DNA from: Brevibacillus brevis | GTDB lineage: Bacteria; Bacillota; Bacilli; Brevibacillales; Brevibacillaceae | Assembly (NCBI RefSeq): GCF_001039275.2 | Contig: NZ_CP030117.1 | Span: 4,216,001 to 4,280,000 of the forward strand | Direction of reading: 5' to 3' | Length of the DNA: 64,000 nucleotides | Shown here: positions 32,465 through 40,609 of the stretch, piece by piece | Position numbering within the stretch: the stretch's first letter is position 1 | How the letters are laid out: every line of letters starts with the position of its first letter | The notes under the pieces: model-generated | What the model saw: only the letters and a program-made list of their open reading frames with translations | What the model was told of the DNA's origin: nothing | Databases searched by the model: none | Made by a program: the position numbers and the translations under genes

Positions 32465-34486
32465 TCACTCCTCCCGCTTCGTCTCGATCGATAATCCTTC
32501 GACATGCTTGCGACTCATCATTTTACGCTTCTTCCGGTTCTCTTTTGTCTCGAAAACGATGTCCATGTCATAATCGGCCGGATACAGTTCTTTGCCCTCA
32601 ATATGCAAGGCGAGGCGCTTTCTGTTGATTTTATATTTCTGATTTTGAATCATGACGCCAACGATACCTTTGGAGTCCTCCGCAGCAAACACAATGCCGG
32701 TTCTCCCCAGATAGGAAATGAATACACAATCACCAACAGCAAATGGTTTGTCTCGCTCAGGCGTGGCTGGTGTATCTGCTGCTTTTTCGGAGATCCCCTG
32801 TGAAGGTTGCTCACGCCTCTCCGCTTCTCCTTCTACTGCCACTTCCACTTCTTCCGACTTTTCTATTACCCGTGTCTCCACGTATTGAGGAGCCTCATTC
32901 TCTTCCTGCTCGACGGCTTGGTATTGTTCCAGCCTTTCTGCAGTGGAAGTCGTAGTTGTGAATCCATTCCGAGTAATTTCCCGTGAACGCTGAATCATCT
33001 CAGACGGGATACCCAGCTTCAGTGCGATCAGAAATGCGTAGCTCTGGCCAGCTTCTCCGATTCGCAAACGATACAGTGGCTGCAAGGTCTCCTCGTCGAA
33101 TTCCATTCGTGCATTTTGGAACCCGGCAGTTGCGGAGGCAAAATTTTTGATTTCGTTGAAATGTGTATTCACAATCACCGTCGCGCCTCTTCGGTGCAGC
33201 TCCTCCAAAATTGCAATCGACAGGGCGACACCTTCTCCTGGATCTGTACCGGTAGCCATCTCATCAATCAGAACAAGGGTCGAGGCATCAGTGATTTGTA
33301 AGATTTCCAGGACATTATGAATATGCGCGGAAAACGTGCTTAACGCTTGCTCGATGCTTTGACCATCCCCAATATCTACCGCGATGCTGCGGAAAATAGC
33401 AAAGCGACTGCCTTCCTGTACAGGTACGAGCAAACCCGACTGCACCATCATGGTTAAAAGCCCGATGGTTTTCAACGTCAATGTTTTCCCGCCTGTATTG
33501 GGCCCTGTAATAATAAGCGATTTGTATTCTCGACCAATCTTCATATGCAGCGGCACCATTTTCGGACCGAGTAGCGGATGCCGTGCTTCTTTGACATCGA
33601 TGATCCCTTTTTCGTTTAGTTCGACATTCGCACCTCCGATTGCCAATGCGTACTTCGCTTTCGCGAAAAGGAAGTCATACATCCCAACAGTCTCGACATT
33701 CACGGTGAGTTCATGCGTATATTCTTCTGCGAACGCGGATAATTGCATCAGTACTTTGGTTACTTCGCGTTCTTCCTCTGCCTTGAGTGCTGTGAGTTCA
33801 TACTGTACGGTGCTGATCTCCGTCGGTTCCATATAGACGGTTTGACCGCTCGCCGATTCATCTAAAACACTACCAGCCACTTGCTTGCGATGCTCTTTTT
33901 TGATAGGGATGACATAACGTCCATTGCGTGTACTAATGACATTTTCTTGCATGATCGAACGATATTTGTTCATGATGGAATCCAGTTGTCTTTTCAGGCG
34001 CTCTTCAAATACGATAATCCGTTTACGCACCTTCAACAGGTCTTTGCTGGCGGAATCGACAACTTGCCCATGACGAATGCATTGTTCAATTTCGTTCTTC
34101 AATTTTGTGGCGTCGTACATCGATGCTGCATAGCTGCTTACGCGTGGCGCCAATTGTGCTTTTGTCGCCATGTACTTCATGAGCTGTGCGCAACTCGTAA
34201 GGAACAGGTACAGATTTGTAAAATCGTTTACCCCAAATACATATCCCGTCCCCAAGAGAGAAAGGATCTTCTCCATCCCTTCCAGCGCAGGAATCGGTAC
34301 ACTAGCTCCATTTTGCAGGATGTTCTTGGCTTCTGCTGTTTCGTCCAACTTGCTTCGCACTACTTTGACAGAGTCCAGCGGCATCATTTGTTCTACATGC
34401 TTTTTCCCTGCGTACGATAAAGCGTATTCCATTACCTTTTCTTTGATTTTGTCGTATTCGAGACGCTGTAATGCTTTTTCATTCAT
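32465..34486 (-). CDS. MutS2-family ATPase lacking the Smr domain
   Basis: A 673-residue MutS2 paralogue. It has the lever and clamp helices of MutS proteins, Walker A IITGPNTGGKTLTLKTIG (about residues 330-347), an ABC-type signature QSIEQALSTFSAHIHN and Walker B TLVLIDEMATGTDPGEG. Canonical MutS2 (about 780 residues) ends in a Smr nuclease domain; here the C-terminus is an acidic linker and a small beta domain without Smr motifs. It may act in recombination control or ribosome rescue without cutting nucleic acid. The start at 34486 follows AAAAGGAG. Confidence 0.9.
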   Translation of the reverse strand: MNEKALQRLEYDKIKEKVMEYALSYAGKKHVEQMMPLDSVKVVRSKLDETAEAKNILQNGASVPIPALEGMEKILSLLGTGYVFGVNDFTNLYLFLTSCAQLMKYMATKAQLAPRVSSYAASMYDATKLKNEIEQCIRHGQVVDSASKDLLKVRKRIIVFEERLKRQLDSIMNKYRSIMQENVISTRNGRYVIPIKKEHRKQVAGSVLDESASGQTVYMEPTEISTVQYELTALKAEEEREVTKVLMQLSAFAEEYTHELTVNVETVGMYDFLFAKAKYALAIGGANVELNEKGIIDVKEARHPLLGPKMVPLHMKIGREYKSLIITGPNTGGKTLTLKTIGLLTMMVQSGLLVPVQEGSRFAIFRSIAVDIGDGQSIEQALSTFSAHIHNVLEILQITDASTLVLIDEMATGTDPGEGVALSIAILEELHRRGATVIVNTHFNEIKNFASATAGFQNARMEFDEETLQPLYRLRIGEAGQSYAFLIALKLGIPSEMIQRSREITRNGFTTTTSTAERLEQYQAVEQEENEAPQYVETRVIEKSEEVEVAVEGEAERREQPSQGISEKAADTPATPERDKPFAVGDCVFISYLGRTGIVFAAEDSKGIVGVMIQNQKYKINRKRLALHIEGKELYPADYDMDIVFETKENRKKRKMMSRKHVEGLSIETKREE

Positions 34487-34514
34487 GACTGATTTCTCCT
34501 TTTTTATGAAAAAT

Positions 34515-34560
34515 AAAAAAGGGCGAAGAATGAACAAATGTCATTCTCCGCCCTTTTTTT
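34515..34560 (-). terminator. Leader hairpin/terminator just upstream of mutS2
   Basis: A GGGCG-AGAATGA stem pairs with TCATTCT-CGCCC, flanked by A6 and T7. It lies 29-75 bases upstream of the mutS2 start in the same orientation. It could either attenuate mutS2 or end an upstream transcript. Confidence 0.7.
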
Positions 34561-34588
34561 GGGATACCTAAACAAAACGCAACCAAAT

Positions 34589-34614
34589 AAAAAACCGCGC
34601 TGAACACAGCACGG
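34589..34614 (-). terminator. Second terminator upstream of mutS2
   Basis: CCGCGCTG (34595-34602) pairs with CAGCACGG (34607-34614), followed by T6 on the minus strand. It probably ends the macrodomain transcript or a leader RNA. Confidence 0.7.
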
Positions 34615-34666
34615 ATTTTGGGCGCAATGATAGGGTTTTCACCTAAGGCATTGTATGATATCCGTT

Positions 34667-34781
34667 GTTCTTAACTAATTCCAAGGCCGATTATCACCCA
34701 GCACAAAAAAACTTTGCTTCATGGCAAAATTTTCGAATGATGAATCAAGACCTTTCATATGGAATTGCTTTAGTTAAGAAC
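34667..34781. repeat. 12-bp inverted repeat around a signal-peptidase-like remnant
   Basis: GTTCTTAACTAA (34667-34678) and TTAGTTAAGAAC (34770-34781) are perfect inverted copies 91 bases apart. Between them the minus strand encodes a 27-residue ORF (34758-34675) ending SFFVLGDNRPWN, which contains the FVLGDNR motif of type I signal peptidases. It may be a mobile mini-element or a decayed gene end. Confidence 0.4.
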
Positions 34782-34849
34782 GACCGCCGACATCAACATC
34801 TCTCCCTAGATATGGTTCTCTCCACTATAGCGCATGTGATCCTCTGCCG

Positions 34850-35320
34850 TCAATCCGCTTCGAATTTGTACACCTTCACGCCATACCCATCAAAAATATC
34901 GTCAAGCTGTTTTCTTACCACATCCCAGTCCCCGCCTGCTAAACCGCAGCCAATCCCGTATGGAATGGCAATGGTCAGATTTTCTTTTTTCGCGAGGGAG
35001 AGAACTTCTTCCAACCCTTTTTGCAGCATGTCATATTTCGTGTACACTCCTTTTTTTCCATAACCGAGCTGTGCGAAAAGGTTGGCCATGTACTTCCCTT
35101 CCCCAACCTGGCAAAGCTGTACTTGTCCAAGGAGGTCTCCCCGTGCATCCGCATACTGCTCGCAATGCCGTTTGTATTCTGTATAAACGCTTGGGTATTT
35201 GGCTCTTATTTGCTTGGCAAGCCCTGCTCCCATCACACCCATGCAGTTGACCTGCTGCACGATGATATTTTCCGTAGCTTCCAAAATGTTGCCTGACACG
35301 ACTTGTACCCATTCACTCAT
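34850..35320 (-). CDS. Macrodomain protein
   Basis: A 156-residue single macrodomain of the Poa1p/TARG1-like group, which binds or removes ADP-ribose and related nucleotides. Motifs are VSGNILEATENIIVQQVNCMGVMGAGLAKQ (split between residues 6-36), with the ADP-ribose loop GVMGAGLA, and IPYGIGCGLAGGDWD near residue 118 for phosphate binding. The start at 35320 is chosen for its 8-base spacing from AGGAAGGGAG. It is followed by the double terminator at 34515-34614. Confidence 0.9.
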   Translation of the reverse strand: MSEWVQVVSGNILEATENIIVQQVNCMGVMGAGLAKQIRAKYPSVYTEYKRHCEQYADARGDLLGQVQLCQVGEGKYMANLFAQLGYGKKGVYTKYDMLQKGLEEVLSLAKKENLTIAIPYGIGCGLAGGDWDVVRKQLDDIFDGYGVKVYKFEAD

Positions 35321-35337
35321 GGCATTCACTCCCTTCC

Positions 35338-35724
35338 TTATACTACATGCAGGGCTTTCTTTTTACGCCTTAAGAAACGCAGACAAACAAAATAAAGCAA
35401 AGATGCAGCTACACCCAGGACATAAAACTTGAGAAGCAGCTTAAAGGTATGCGTAACGATTAAGAAAAGCATCATGGTTGCAATGATTCCAGCCACGATG
35501 TACAGTAGCGTTTCTAGTAGGAAAAGGAGACTTCCCTTGTTCCATGGTAATCGCTTCATGACCCAATCAATGGCGAGAGATTGCGGAATCCCTAACAAAA
35601 ACACCGTCGGGAACGTAAACATCGCAACGAGAAGAACTGAGGATCGATCCTGAAAATACAGAAGTGCAATCCCAAATGTAAATAAAAAACTGGCCAGTAT
35701 CCCCGCAATAAACCTTTCAGCCAT
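35338..35724 (-). CDS. Small membrane protein, four predicted helices
   Basis: A 128-residue protein with hydrophobic segments at about residues 5-22, 28-48, 62-85 and 93-112, then a basic tail (RFLRRKKKA). I do not recognise the family. It lies between the macrodomain and glycolipid-binding-domain genes, all in one direction and with gaps under 30 bases, so it is probably in one operon. Confidence 0.65.
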   Translation of the reverse strand: MAERFIAGILASFLFTFGIALLYFQDRSSVLLVAMFTFPTVFLLGIPQSLAIDWVMKRLPWNKGSLLFLLETLLYIVAGIIATMMLFLIVTHTFKLLLKFYVLGVAASLLYFVCLRFLRRKKKALHVV

Positions 35725-35747
35725 GCTCGACAATCACTCCTTGCTCC

Positions 35748-36311
35748 CTACACCTGCTCACGAATAAACAGGTCTGGATAGTTCAGAACCAACCCACTTG
35801 TATCGACCGTGATATTCTCCACGAATGTTCCTGCCCGGTATTGATAGACAGAAGAGCCCCCATTGCTTTCGAGCAATGTATATTGCTGTTGCACTTGTCT
35901 GTACGTCAGCTCATGGGCTGAGAAATAGGCTACTTGGATAGACTGTGGCTCCCCTGGAGAATACGACAAACGGCGGATCGGCAGTGTATTCGTGAAAGGC
36001 GTACAAGAAATATCGATATCGATACAGCCAAAGAGCTCGGGAATGGGCTCACCCACCTCGTTCGTCCAATTTCCCTTGCCATCCGATGAGAGATGCAAAG
36101 CTCCTTCTTCACCCATGATTGCTAGTGAAACCTCTCGCGTGACCCAATTTGAATCAAGGACAATTTCATATTGTATTCTTGTTAGGGTGGCGTCATCCAG
36201 CCTCCTGATCACCATGCTATTTACGTGAATTCGGTTCGAGCCCTCCCGTATTCTCAAGTGCTCATATCCGACACCTGTCGTTGGTTTCCAGATAACATTC
36301 GCTGGTAACAT
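35748..36311 (-). CDS. Putative glycolipid-binding domain protein
   Basis: A 187-residue protein resembling the putative glycolipid-binding (DUF1089) family. It shows VIWKPTTGVGYEHLRI, IQYEIVLDSNWVTREVSL, DGKGNWTNEVGEPIPELFGCIDIDIS and PFTNTLPIRRL, a pattern of long beta strands. The start at 36311 follows GGAGGGG; a longer in-frame start at 36401 has no such site. The natural ligand is unknown. Confidence 0.8.
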   Translation of the reverse strand: MLPANVIWKPTTGVGYEHLRIREGSNRIHVNSMVIRRLDDATLTRIQYEIVLDSNWVTREVSLAIMGEEGALHLSSDGKGNWTNEVGEPIPELFGCIDIDISCTPFTNTLPIRRLSYSPGEPQSIQVAYFSAHELTYRQVQQQYTLLESNGGSSVYQYRAGTFVENITVDTSGLVLNYPDLFIREQV

Positions 36312-36466
36312 GCAAACCCCTCCGATCATTTGTTCCCCTTTTCTCCATCCTATCATTTCTTGGATGAAAATGGTAGGGTCCTGTATGATCGGCTTACTCA
36401 ACGCATACCTGGGTCATCCACGGAATAGGATTATAGTACCGGAAAATAATGGAAAGGGGACGTTTG

Positions 36467-37927
36467 ATGGATAATCCCTCCTTCTCCTTAACACAACCTG
36501 ACATGCTGTCCATTATTCGCAATGGTCTCCCACGAACGCACTCTCCCCTCAATATCATCATCATCGGGGCGGGGATTGCTGGTCTTGTTTCTGCCTCCTT
36601 GCTAAAAGCAGCGGGACACAACGTAACGATTTTGGAAGCTGCGGACAGGATAGGCGGCAGAGTTTACACATTGCGCTCTCCTTTTACCCACGGCCATTAT
36701 CTAGAAGCTGGCGCCATGCGTATTCCTCACACGCACGAACTTACCCTGGCATACGTGAAGAAATTCTCCCTTCCCCTTCATCCATTTATCAACAACTCTC
36801 CGAACGACATCATCTCAATAAATGGCATCAAAACAAGGCGTTGGATCTATCAACGCGATCCCGGCATCCTCCGCTTCCCTGTAGCGCCACATGAAAAAGG
36901 CCGTACTTTCCATGAATTAGCCGGGCAAGCCATTCGTCCTGTCATTGACTTCATCAAACTCAATCCTGCGACGAACTGGCCCATCATTGTTCAAAAATAT
37001 GATCGTTTTTCCATGGATCAATTTTTGCGCTTCAATCCTGTTGGCCCTTCCTTATCCGCCCCCGCTATCGATATGATCAAGGTCATGACTGGCTTCGAGG
37101 GATTCCCTGAGCTCGCCTTTCCCGAAATTTTACGAGACTTCATCCTGTTCGATCCTTCTACACGTTTTTACGAAATAGCAGGGGGATTTGACCAGCTACC
37201 ACAGGCATTTCTCCCCATATTACAGGACAATATATACTTCCGGCATAAAATGACGCGAATCGTCCAGACGGGAAATCAAATTACCATTTCTGGCGTACGT
37301 ACCGACACAGACGAACTGTTCCAGATGACCGGTGACATTGCGATTATTACCATCCCTTTTACCGTTTTGCAGTTTGTTCAGGTTGAACCGTACGATCTGT
37401 TTTCCTATCAAAAATGGAAAGCCATTCGTCAACTCCACTATGTTTCCTCATCCAAAATAGGCATCCAGTTTTCTCAGCGCTTCTGGGAAGCACAGGGAAT
37501 AAGGCACGGACAAACCGTAACGGATACGCCTATTCGCCTCTCCTACTTTCCCAACCACGGGTTTGATCAGCCTGGGGGTGTCGTATTGGTCAGTTACACA
37601 TGGGAGGATGATGACCTTCCGTGGCTCAGCATGTCGAAAGAAGAACAAGTGATGCAAGCCGTAAAGCATCTGGCTAGCATTCATGGGGAGCAGGTGTACA
37701 CTACCTTCGTTACGGGGATCACACATAATTGGGCATTGCAGCCTCATGCTGCTGGTGCCTTTGCCTTGTTCAAGCCGTTGCAGGAGACGGAATTAACTCC
37801 CTACATTGGTGCGCCGGAAGGAAGAATTTATTTTGCGGGGGAGCACACCTCGAATGAACATCACGGCTGGATTCAAGGGGCGATTGAATCTGCTTTGCGA
37901 GTGGCTGTAGAGGTGGGGAGAAAATGA
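36467..37927 (+). CDS. Flavin monoamine oxidase / L-amino-acid-oxidase-like enzyme
   Basis: A 486-residue FAD enzyme. The dinucleotide-binding motif IIIIGAGIAGLVSASLLKAAG is near residue 30, followed by LEAADRIGGRVYT and AGAMRIPHTH. The C-terminal FAD motif GRIYFAGEHTSNEHHGWIQGAIESALR is near residue 450. The family oxidises amines or L-amino acids with release of H2O2 and ammonia. The start at 36467 follows AAAGGGGA at 7 bases, which ATG 36449 lacks. It is monocistronic with a hairpin right after the stop. Confidence 0.9.
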   Translation: MDNPSFSLTQPDMLSIIRNGLPRTHSPLNIIIIGAGIAGLVSASLLKAAGHNVTILEAADRIGGRVYTLRSPFTHGHYLEAGAMRIPHTHELTLAYVKKFSLPLHPFINNSPNDIISINGIKTRRWIYQRDPGILRFPVAPHEKGRTFHELAGQAIRPVIDFIKLNPATNWPIIVQKYDRFSMDQFLRFNPVGPSLSAPAIDMIKVMTGFEGFPELAFPEILRDFILFDPSTRFYEIAGGFDQLPQAFLPILQDNIYFRHKMTRIVQTGNQITISGVRTDTDELFQMTGDIAIITIPFTVLQFVQVEPYDLFSYQKWKAIRQLHYVSSSKIGIQFSQRFWEAQGIRHGQTVTDTPIRLSYFPNHGFDQPGGVVLVSYTWEDDDLPWLSMSKEEQVMQAVKHLASIHGEQVYTTFVTGITHNWALQPHAAGAFALFKPLQETELTPYIGAPEGRIYFAGEHTSNEHHGWIQGAIESALRVAVEVGRK

Positions 37928-37968
37928 GCGGGGGTCTGTACGATGAAAGATTCCGTACAATCCCCCGC
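37928..37968 (+). terminator. Terminator after the amine oxidase gene
   Basis: GCGGGGG (37928-37934) pairs with CCCCCGC (37962-37968), with further GTAC pairing inside. Its first arm begins within the stop codon region. Confidence 0.65.
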
Positions 37969-37989
37969 CTCTTATCGACTACGATTCTT

Positions 37990-38559
37990 TTACGAATTCA
38001 ACTCATATTCTTTTCGAAGCAGCGCCAGCTTCACAAGATCAATGTACATCCCATTTTCAAATTCCGTTTCTCGATGGATTCCTTCCACTTGAAAGCCAAA
38101 TTTTTGGAGCAAATGGATGGAGGCCGTATTTCGGGTATCTGCGTCTGCTTCTATTCTGTTTAGATGCATATCCGTAAACCCGTACGCGATAATGGGCCGC
38201 AATGCTTCCGACATGATCCCCTTATTCCACCACAAAAAATTCAGATCATATCCAATCTCCGCTTTGTTATGTACAGCATGATAATTTTTGTAGCCGCAGC
38301 TACCAAGAAATTTTCCAGTGGAACGATCCGTGACCGCCCATCTGAGTCCCTGTTTTTGTTCAAACAAGTCTCGATACCATCGAAGTTCATTTTCAGCATC
38401 TGCTATCGATTGAAACCTCGCGATCCCTACATATCTCGCCACATCTTCATGTGACAACACTTCAAAAATATCTTCTATGTCTTGTTGATCAGGCCGTCGA
38501 AGAATCAATCTGTCTGTTTCGATGAGTGGGAATTGATTGAACATAGTCGGATTCCTCAC
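37990..38559 (-). CDS. GNAT acetyltransferase, RimJ/RimL type
   Basis: A 189-residue N-acetyltransferase. It opens with PLIETDRLILRRPDQQDIEDIF, has KFLGSCGYKN, and carries the acetyl-CoA site NKGIMSEALRPIIAYGF with LNRIEADADTRNTASIHLLQKFGFQVEG. Relatives acetylate ribosomal proteins or small amines. The GTG start at 38559 is preferred over ATG 38544 because an ideal GAGGAGG precedes it by 8 bases. Confidence 0.9.
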   Translation of the reverse strand: MRNPTMFNQFPLIETDRLILRRPDQQDIEDIFEVLSHEDVARYVGIARFQSIADAENELRWYRDLFEQKQGLRWAVTDRSTGKFLGSCGYKNYHAVHNKAEIGYDLNFLWWNKGIMSEALRPIIAYGFTDMHLNRIEADADTRNTASIHLLQKFGFQVEGIHRETEFENGMYIDLVKLALLRKEYELNS

Positions 38560-38730
38560 GATAAGAACCTCCTCGCAAACGTAGGATGGGAGATGTTTGA
38601 TGCCTGCTCCCTTTCATCATCTTGTGAATGATATGGTTTATGATCAAAAGAAGCAATATCTCGAATTGCTGAACTTGCTTGTGCGTTGCTCCTCCTCTTT
38701 CCGAGGACCAGAACGATCGCAGCAGTCTGT

Positions 38731-39318
38731 CTACAGTATCTTACGAAAGTGATATTCCATCTCTCCAGCCAGTGCTGCCAGAGTATCACCTGTTTCGCGG
38801 AAATCATGAGTATAAATCGTTTCAAACGGCCCAAAATCTGCTTGCTTATAAAATTCAAAGCAAGGGAAGCCATCATGCGCTCCTTCGATCTGTACAAAAC
38901 CATCCCTTTTCGCCGTTACCGATAATAAGTAGTCAACTGGAGGCGCATGGTCATTCAGGGGATTGCTCGCACTTGCGCTCATTTCAAAGCTCACTTCTTC
39001 ATCCGATTTCCATACCATGTTCCTGCACAGAATACCCTCAGTACTCGCTTTTCCATTTCGCAAATGAATCGAGCCATCTGGATTCGTGATCTTCTCTGTT
39101 GTGATTCCCGTGTTCTGATAAGTAAACATTTCTTTTTTCATAAAGTCTACGACAACCTCTTGCTCGACTCTGGACCGCATGGCGTTAACAGCATACGGGG
39201 TAAATTCACGTGAATCGCCTTCGAATTGAATGATTTTTCCTGTTTGCGGATCAGTCCTCGGTTCCGTCCATGACAAGGGGATAAATACACTCGCTCTGAT
39301 TTTGATCAAGTTCACCAT
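38731..39318 (-). CDS. DUF3238-like protein
   Basis: A 195-residue protein of unknown function. It starts LIKIRASVFIPLSWTEP and contains FEGDSREFTPY, which recall DUF3238 proteins of Bacillales. The rest is beta-rich, with VEQEVVVDF and PLNDHAPPVDYLLSVTA. It has no signal peptide or membrane segment. The family name is given from memory of the pattern and is only moderately sure. Confidence 0.65.
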   Translation of the reverse strand: MVNLIKIRASVFIPLSWTEPRTDPQTGKIIQFEGDSREFTPYAVNAMRSRVEQEVVVDFMKKEMFTYQNTGITTEKITNPDGSIHLRNGKASTEGILCRNMVWKSDEEVSFEMSASASNPLNDHAPPVDYLLSVTAKRDGFVQIEGAHDGFPCFEFYKQADFGPFETIYTHDFRETGDTLAALAGEMEYHFRKIL

Positions 39319-39348
39319 ACCTTGGCACCTCCATGTGTGATTGTTCTT

Positions 39349-39822
39349 CTAAGACAAATATGTCATGTTTTGCTGAGGAACGAACTCCATGCAGATAGCT
39401 TCAAATTCTTTGCAATCAGCCAAATTGGACAGATTCATGGGGGCTTGTATCCTTTCTACGCCCATCTTCGGATTCACCAATAAATAATAAGCCATGAGTA
39501 ACGCTTTTCTACAATGATCCTGATTTGGTTCACGCACGAGTAGCTCACAGATGATAGCTGTTCTCTTATCCTCGTCATATTGTAAGGCGAGATGGTAGTC
39601 CCAAAATGGTATGGAGCTTTTACTCCCAGCAGAACAAACAATAGGGAAACGCGCATGTACAAATTGATTGATGATCTCATGTACATCATCCGTGCTTACC
39701 TTCTTCATTTCGTTGTCAACGCAGCTTATTCCTTGATGAATGACCTGATGATATGACACATTCAATAGATGCTCCCGAAATTTCTCTATTAATTCCCCAC
39801 GCAAAAAAATAGGACCTATCAT
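39349..39822 (-). CDS. Hypothetical protein
   Basis: A 157-residue soluble protein that I do not recognise. The sequence is mixed alpha/beta with a central FWDYHLALQYDEDKRTAIICELLVRE block. The start at 39822 (MIGPIFLRG) is preferred to 39840 because GAGGGG lies at a more usual distance. It lies 30 bases upstream of the DUF3238-like gene in the same direction, so co-transcription is likely. Confidence 0.55.
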   Translation of the reverse strand: MIGPIFLRGELIEKFREHLLNVSYHQVIHQGISCVDNEMKKVSTDDVHEIINQFVHARFPIVCSAGSKSSIPFWDYHLALQYDEDKRTAIICELLVREPNQDHCRKALLMAYYLLVNPKMGVERIQAPMNLSNLADCKEFEAICMEFVPQQNMTYLS

Positions 39823-39946
39823 GATAAAGTATCCCCTCATTTTCTTAATCGCGTTACAATGACCGCCATGTTATGATTTTAAAATACGAGAATTATCCAA
39901 GGATTACCACATAAGAATTCACATAAAATCGCATGAGTAAGGTGGG

Positions 39947-40528
39947 ATGATGATGTTGCAAGAGAATGCCAATCTTTACGCTCCAGACAGATCTATTTTT
40001 CTCGTTACGGGGATTATGGCTTCTGGAAAATCAACAGTAGCCCAGTTACTTGCTGAAAAGCTGACTCGGGGCGTTCATCTGCGTGGTGATTCGTTCCGAC
40101 GAATGATTGTAAATGGCAGAGAAGAATATATGCCTGAACCGTCAGAAGAAGCCATTCGTCAATTACGGTTGCGCTACAAAATAGCAGCCTCTACGGCAGA
40201 CACTTTTTTTGAAGAAGGATTTAATGTCGTTGTACAGGATGTTGTGATCGGCCCCTTTTTGGGTGAATTTGTTGAAATGATTCGGAATCGTCCGTTTTAT
40301 GTTGTCGTACTCACGCCTAATGAAAAAACGATTGAAGAGAGAGAAGCTTCCCGTTCCAAAACAGGGTATGGGGCTTGGACGATTCCCCACCTCAATAAAA
40401 TCTTGCAGACCGAAACGCCAAAGCTCGGCATGTGGATCGATTCTTCCGAGCAGACACCTCAGGAAACTGTCGAGGAAATCTTGCGGCTTGCTTATCGAAA
40501 GCCCCCTCGTGTCACTCCGTTGCCTTGA
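39947..40528 (+). CDS. P-loop kinase-like ATPase
   Basis: A 193-residue P-loop protein with Walker A LVTGIMASGKSTVAQ (about residues 20-34) and GVHLRGDSFRRMI, whose Asp and Arg resemble the phospho-acceptor site of chloramphenicol-phosphotransferase- or adenylylsulfate-kinase-like enzymes. VVQDVVIGPFL serves as Walker B. The lid carries the basic ERE-ASRSKTG segment. The substrate is unknown; antibiotic or nucleoside phosphorylation is possible. Three consecutive ATGs follow AAGGTGGG, and the exact start may be 39950 or 39953. Confidence 0.75.
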   Translation: MMMLQENANLYAPDRSIFLVTGIMASGKSTVAQLLAEKLTRGVHLRGDSFRRMIVNGREEYMPEPSEEAIRQLRLRYKIAASTADTFFEEGFNVVVQDVVIGPFLGEFVEMIRNRPFYVVVLTPNEKTIEEREASRSKTGYGAWTIPHLNKILQTETPKLGMWIDSSEQTPQETVEEILRLAYRKPPRVTPLP

Positions 40529-40561
40529 AGTTGGTTGATCTTTCTCTCATCATAAAAAAAA

Positions 40562-40588
40562 CTGAGTTCGGTGAAATCCCGAACTCAG
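40562..40588 (-). terminator. Terminator of the FAD oxidoreductase gene
   Basis: A 10-bp perfect stem CTGAGTTCGG/CCGAACTCAG is followed by T8 on the minus strand, 22 bases past the oxidoreductase stop. Confidence 0.9.
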
Positions 40589-40609
40589 GCAACCAGATCG
40601 TCTAACTTC

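Noticed and set aside
38556-38903. Minus-strand frame overlapping the end of the DUF3238-like gene
   Set aside because: It is rich in Arg and Ser, has no good start, and overlaps a more convincing gene.
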